Source: Anthracocystis setariae | Lineage: Eukaryota; Basidiomycota; Ustilaginomycetes; Ustilaginales; Ustilaginaceae | Reading direction: 5' to 3' | DNA length: 64,000 nt | Assembly: GCA_928724745.1 (NCBI GenBank) | Contig: CAKMXJ010000003.1 | Coordinates: 1,736,001 to 1,800,000 of the forward strand | Part shown: in pieces, positions 60,065 through 64,000 of the stretch | Numbering within the stretch: position 1 is the stretch's first letter | How the letters are laid out: every line of letters begins with the position of its first letter | Position numbers and translations under genes: made by a program | Notes under the pieces: generated by a model | Told to the model about the DNA's origin: nothing | Database searches by the model: none | What the model saw: only the letters and a program-made list of their open reading frames with translations

Positions 60065-60499
60065 CCCTCGCGTTTGTATCCTGCCCGGAGATCTGCCACG
60101 TATACAGCAGATGATTGATGCTCCCAAGCTCGCAGGTTCGGATCAGAAGACGCTTGAGTGATGGTGTCAGCACGGATCGATGGGACGGTGGTAAGTGGTG
60201 ATGGACTCGACAGCTTCGACACCTCGATAACTGAACTGCGCAAGCCGGAAGAAAATGGGCCTTCTTTTTGCTTTCTCTTGGAAATTTTTAAAATTTCCAA
60301 TGTGGAGCCTTCCGGATCTCGGAGACTCTACTCAGATCGGGCTTCGAACCACCCTGGGACAAGAAATCGGACCTCACTGATTCCACTAACCAGCTTCGAG
60401 GATTCGCTCAAACGAAGCCCCTTCGTCTTTGTCAAGACACCGATTGAAGTTGTGGTATATTGCAATGCGAACCAGACGGCGATCTCACTACCCATCACG
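60065..60499. promoter_or_regulatory. MRH4 promoter and NAA35 downstream region
   Basis: Spacer between two minus-strand genes; nothing notable seen. Confidence 0.5.
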
Positions 60500-63178
60500 T
60501 TATGTAGTCGATGAATCCGTTGGCTTGTTCAAGATCCATTTCGGGATCCAGGGATGATCGAAAACGTAGGTCCGTTGATCTTCCTCCTTCGTCTCCTGAG
60601 CAGAGATGCTTGCTTCCAGCATGCGCCTGTTGTGTTGCGCCGTGGCCAACAGAGAGGAGACAAACTTGCAAAAGTCTTGATTGCCAAGCCCTTGATCAGA
60701 GTTGCCATCGAATGTGCTTGCGAGATGTTCCAGATGCTCGACTGCTCGATCCAGATGCTCCTTTGCCATGAGCGATAATTCCCCGACACTCGCTTTTGCG
60801 ATTGACGTGCAGAAAGTAATGAGATCCTGCCACAACGTTTCGGAGGGATCTTCGGGATCAGTGGACATGCCCGTCTTACCTGAAGCGGGAGTAGGTTTTC
60901 GCATCCACTTGATTCTAGTAAGAAATGTTGATTTGGCAAGCTCGAGTGCTGCTGCTTCGTCCCGCGTAGTCAAAGGCCATGGACAAAGCTGTCCACTGCG
61001 CGGACCATCGTTTGGGCCACGCTCGTACAAGCGTGCCAGGTAGATGGTGCTGTGCACGAGCTGTTCAAGCGCCTGAGCTAGATGTGCCTGACGCGAAAGG
61101 TACAAGATAGTTTTGGAATGTGTGCGAGGCCGTTCGTGCTGCGCGCACGATTGCAACCACCTGGCCAGTTCGTCTCGCAGACTGGTACAGACTTGGGTCT
61201 GCTCTGCTTGGATGCGTCCGGCGAGCCACCACATGGATTGGCAGTCCATGCCAGGCGCGTAAAGGTCCAGCTCGAAACCAGAAAAGACGATCTGTGACAT
61301 GATCTCGAGCGCCAAATGCTGTACTGTAGCGAAGAGGGAGTCTGGAAGATACCGCTCCGCTGGCGCTAGACATTCTTCGAGCTGACGACCTAAAGCGCTC
61401 GCCTCTTCTGCAATTTGCACCCACTCGCGGTACAGCCTCGACGCCAGGTTCCGCTTACAGCGGGATCGATTTTGGGACAAGGTTCCCAAGTAATGTACGA
61501 GTTGACCAGAGACGCGCTGCAAGAAATAGTGGACACGCTGACCCAGGGGAGGCGACGCATTCCACAGAATTTGAGAGCCGCCTTCGACCTGAATGCGTCC
61601 GATTCTGGATGCACGACGCAGCAGCAGCGGATCGATGAGGGCGACCTCTTGAAAGAAGCTTTCGGCAAGCCAATCGAGAGGGAGACGACTTGCGATCATG
61701 TTGCGATCGCATACAGCAGTCTGAAATAGCGATCGTACGTATGGGGTGGCGGAAAGAGGTTGGCGCGACTGATACTGGATGGCTCGATGTGTGAAGAAGA
61801 CTTTCCAAGACAAGAATCCGGGTTGTTGTAGCGTATGGACGACCTGTTGCAGTTCTTGGAGTATGCCGTCCAGGATGCGCCATGTGTCGCTTGCGCTTGG
61901 TAGTGCAATCGGTCGGAGCGCTTGACACCAGGCCAGACGACGATTGTAGGCCGGATCGAAAGCGGAGACAGCGGCCAGAGAGGGTGCTGCGTGACGATTT
62001 GGAGGACGAAGAGGGATATCGGTCGCTGTTTCAGTGCGTGGCTGCTGGGACGGCTCAGGTTGAGCTGTTTCCTCTGACGAAGGACGAACGAGAGCCCAGT
62101 TACGCTGAGCGAATTTGGCATGCATAACAATATCGAGCGGAGCCGCTTCTGCCGAACTCTGCAAGAGGCGAACAGCGTAGAGCATCTGTTTGCGAAAGCT
62201 GAGCCTGGCTCGGAGTGAGTCGATCTGGCTTTGGGAAAAGAGACTCGACTGCGTTTGAAGCCATTCGAGCGCATCGTCCAGCTCAGCGATCACGTAGCCA
62301 GGGTCGGTGGTTTCGAGAAGGCTCAGGCCGTTTTTATCAGACGAATAATCTTCCCCATCTTGAAGATGTTGCTTCGACCCGAGTTCCGACCAAGCAATGT
62401 CAATAGTCTTGACCGTGGCGAGGACGAAAGCTCTGAGGACCTTGAAGACAAGTGGCAGAGGTGGCTGGAGAGCTTCCTGTCGGGTCGACTGTCCAAGCCT
62501 GGAAAAGTCGGCTTCGATTGCGGATTCGTCGACAGGCTCATGGAAACGGGGATGCTTGGCCGAGAGACACTTGATGGAATGGAAGTAGAGGCAAGTGTAT
62601 AGCGTCTGTGAAAGTGCAGAGCCTTGATGCCAAGCCGCCTCGCAAGCAAAAAGGCGGTCCATGATCCAGAGTACATCCGCAACATCGAGAGGTCGGAACG
62701 GGTCGAATTCGGAGGCGGAGAGATCTGTAGCAGGCTGGTCGATGCGATCTGATTCGGGCAGTTCAGAAGCTGGCATTTCCATTCCCGAGTCCATCCTAGC
62801 ATCCATAATCTTGACTGCAGCCATCGAGTCCATCAGCGTGAAGTTAGGCACGGCGACCATCTGTCCAAGATACAGATCATCGCATGCTGAGAATAGGAAG
62901 GCCGTGGCGTCTTGAAATGCTTCCCGTGAATCGGTTCCCACCGATGTCCTTTTGGAGGGGACACCCGAGTCCACCCTGCTCGTCCCTAAGCTCATGGAAG
63001 CGCTGCGGGGTCTGCAATGCCGATCGAAAGACAGGGTAGATAGATGACGGCGGATCAGTTCTTCGCGATCGCGAAGAAAGCGGTCGGGTGGAGGACATAT
63101 GCGTCTGTACATGGTCCGTGCATTCAGTAATTTCGACTTGACATTAGGCAGGTTTTGGTACGCCGTCTGCTCCATCAT
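60500..63178 (-). CDS. MAK10: NatC N-terminal acetyltransferase auxiliary subunit (Mak10/NAA35)
   Basis: Auxiliary subunit of NatC, which acetylates N-terminal Met-hydrophobic proteins at the ribosome. Intronless, 892 residues from the ATG at 63178 (63175 and a later Met62 are alternatives). The family signature is seen at about 90-133 (DATAFLFSACDDLYLGQMVAV, then a Met-Asp-rich MDSMAAVKIMDARMDSGM segment). It continues with WIMDRLFACEAAWHQGSALSQTLYTCLYFH and a long helical C-terminal region. Low-complexity Gln/Thr/Glu-rich patch in the middle. Function is by orthology. Confidence 0.92.
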   Translation of the reverse strand: MMEQTAYQNLPNVKSKLLNARTMYRRICPPPDRFLRDREELIRRHLSTLSFDRHCRPRSASMSLGTSRVDSGVPSKRTSVGTDSREAFQDATAFLFSACDDLYLGQMVAVPNFTLMDSMAAVKIMDARMDSGMEMPASELPESDRIDQPATDLSASEFDPFRPLDVADVLWIMDRLFACEAAWHQGSALSQTLYTCLYFHSIKCLSAKHPRFHEPVDESAIEADFSRLGQSTRQEALQPPLPLVFKVLRAFVLATVKTIDIAWSELGSKQHLQDGEDYSSDKNGLSLLETTDPGYVIAELDDALEWLQTQSSLFSQSQIDSLRARLSFRKQMLYAVRLLQSSAEAAPLDIVMHAKFAQRNWALVRPSSEETAQPEPSQQPRTETATDIPLRPPNRHAAPSLAAVSAFDPAYNRRLAWCQALRPIALPSASDTWRILDGILQELQQVVHTLQQPGFLSWKVFFTHRAIQYQSRQPLSATPYVRSLFQTAVCDRNMIASRLPLDWLAESFFQEVALIDPLLLRRASRIGRIQVEGGSQILWNASPPLGQRVHYFLQRVSGQLVHYLGTLSQNRSRCKRNLASRLYREWVQIAEEASALGRQLEECLAPAERYLPDSLFATVQHLALEIMSQIVFSGFELDLYAPGMDCQSMWWLAGRIQAEQTQVCTSLRDELARWLQSCAQHERPRTHSKTILYLSRQAHLAQALEQLVHSTIYLARLYERGPNDGPRSGQLCPWPLTTRDEAAALELAKSTFLTRIKWMRKPTPASGKTGMSTDPEDPSETLWQDLITFCTSIAKASVGELSLMAKEHLDRAVEHLEHLASTFDGNSDQGLGNQDFCKFVSSLLATAQHNRRMLEASISAQETKEEDQRTYVFDHPWIPKWILNKPTDSSTT

Positions 63179-63528
63179 CTCGATGCCGGTGAATGAAATT
63201 ATGCAGGTTTATGCAAGTTATTCAAACTCCGAAGCTACCCAAAGTCATCTCGATGACTTTGTCGCATCGTCAGCATGAGCGGCCTTCACTGTATTCATGG
63301 TAACGACGAGTCAATACAATGTCAGGGTCTTGTTTTTGGTTCCGAGTAAATGCTTCGTCAATACCAAGTTTATGCCCAAGTACGGGCCGTACCATTGCAA
63401 AGCTATTGTGAAGAGTCTGTGTGCTTGAGAAGTACTTGAGCTACCATCATATCAACTGTTCTGCATATCCCTCCAATGGAGTCCGACAACATCGACGACT
63501 TCTTTATCGAAGGGTATCGTTGCCGACG

Positions 63529-63542
63529 TAGGGTTAGGGTTT
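63529..63542 (+). repeat. Interstitial telomere-like repeat
   Basis: TAGGGTTAGGGTTT: two-plus units of TTAGGG, the telomere repeat reported for Ustilago, located just before the tandem units. Confidence 0.75.
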
Positions 63543-63584
63543 GATGGGCAAAAAATCGTTGTTTGGACGCGTCCCTGAGAAAAT

Positions 63585-63815
63585 GAGACGGTCCATTTGA
63601 AAATTGTGCTGAATTTTGAAATGCCAGGAAGACGTGCCACTTCAAAATTATTTTGGATTTGAATTCAGCAGATGACGGTCCACTTCAAAGAAAAAGACAG
63701 ACGGTCTACTTCAAATTGGAAGACAGTCAGTAACAATTTGAAGACAATCAGTAAGAAACAGGAGACGGTTGGTAACAAAGCAGAAGACAGTCCACTACAA
63801 TTGCAAAGGCCAGGC
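63585..63815 (+). repeat. Degenerate tandem units of about 28-35 bp
   Basis: Units begin with variants of GACGGTC/GACAGTC, often followed by CACTTCAAA, TACTTCAAA or AGTAACAATTT. At least seven copies are visible by eye (for example GACGGTCCACTTCAAA, GACGGTCTACTTCAAA, GAAGACAGTCAGTAACAATT). Base composition is richer in A than the flanking genes. Confidence 0.7.
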
Positions 63816-63858
63816 AGACAGCTCATCTCACCACTGACCATCCAACATCCACGCCGCC

Positions 63859-64000
63859 ATGACTTTCTTGCCGTGTCCAGTCTGCCACTTTACCTACTCA
63901 GCAACCAACATCACCAACCACATCCGCAAAGCCCATGCTGGAGTCTTTGTTACAGCAGCGCAAGCAGCTGCATGTGGGTTGACAGCATGCTCTTGTGGGC
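63859..64000 (+). CDS. Start of a zinc-finger ORF, probable mobile-element protein, partial
   Basis: Runs off the right edge; 47 codons visible. It opens with a C2H2-like finger (CPVC, then HIRKAH with ligands Cys6, Cys9, His21, His26), then a Cys-rich ending (AACGLTACSCG). This finger-near-the-start layout is common in fungal non-LTR retrotransposon and subtelomeric helicase ORFs. Its place after telomere-like repeats and tandem units supports a retroelement or subtelomeric element, but the diagnostic reverse transcriptase or helicase region is outside the window. Confidence 0.5.
   Translation, partial: MTFLPCPVCHFTYSATNITNHIRKAHAGVFVTAAQAAACGLTACSCG

Larger units (their letters stand above)
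63179..63858. other. Spacer leading into a repeat-flanked element
   Basis: From 63179 to about 63520 nothing notable; it holds the NAA35 promoter. From 63529 telomere-like repeats, then AT-rich degenerate tandem units (about 63585-63815), then the start codon of a new ORF. Confidence 0.6.

Overview
The window is nuclear DNA of a smut fungus (Ustilaginomycotina, most like Ustilago, Sporisorium or Pseudozyma). Genes are mostly intronless or carry one or two short introns of about 90-130 bases with GT..AG ends and CTAAC/CTGAC-type branch sites. There are fungal mitochondrial presequences, a Zn2Cys6 regulator, a Yah1-type ferredoxin and a succinate dehydrogenase iron-sulfur subunit that looks very close to smut versions. 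Species assignment is inference from sequence style and protein families; no search was run.

Layout. 1-14.8 kb: cytosolic prolyl-tRNA synthetase, mitochondrial [2Fe-2S] ferredoxin, a short-chain dehydrogenase with a spliced N-terminal leader, a repeat-dotted 3.3 kb spacer, a GH2 glycosidase, a Bfr1-like mRNP protein and a TMEM14 protein. 15-20.4 kb: a type I membrane protein and COP9 signalosome subunit 4. 20.4-29.2 kb: an 8.7 kb stretch with no supportable gene, ending in a pyrimidine-rich leader in front of a two-exon AT-hook protein. 31.8-43.2 kb: cyclopropane-fatty-acid synthase-like methyltransferase, a broken purple acid phosphatase relic, SDHB, an FHA splicing-factor-like protein, a Bzz1-type F-BAR/C1/SH3 protein, a five-helix membrane protein and a LYR-motif protein. 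43.2-50.5 kb: an accessory-looking block of DHA2 transporter, Zn2Cys6 regulator and MFSD1-like transporter. 52-63.2 kb: an alpha-helical protein, proteasome ATPase Rpt6, Isa1-type iron-sulfur carrier, mitochondrial DEAD-box helicase and NatC subunit Mak10/NAA35. 63.5-64 kb: TTAGGG-like telomeric repeats, degenerate tandem units and the start of a zinc-finger ORF, read as the 5' end of a retroelement or subtelomeric element.

Themes. Most genes are housekeeping. Several serve mitochondrial iron-sulfur biology (ferredoxin, Isa1, SDHB as client, LYR protein), but they are scattered among unrelated genes and do not form a cluster. Four genes need splicing to give the right end: ferredoxin, TMEM14, Bzz1 and MFSD1; plain ORF reading gives wrong termini.

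The most unusual signals are non-coding: a dispersed palindromic GTACAGTAC-type motif confined to spacers, the 8.7 kb gene desert, a 37-base T tract, and the telomere-like/retroelement edge. I did not find a clear new multi-gene biological system.
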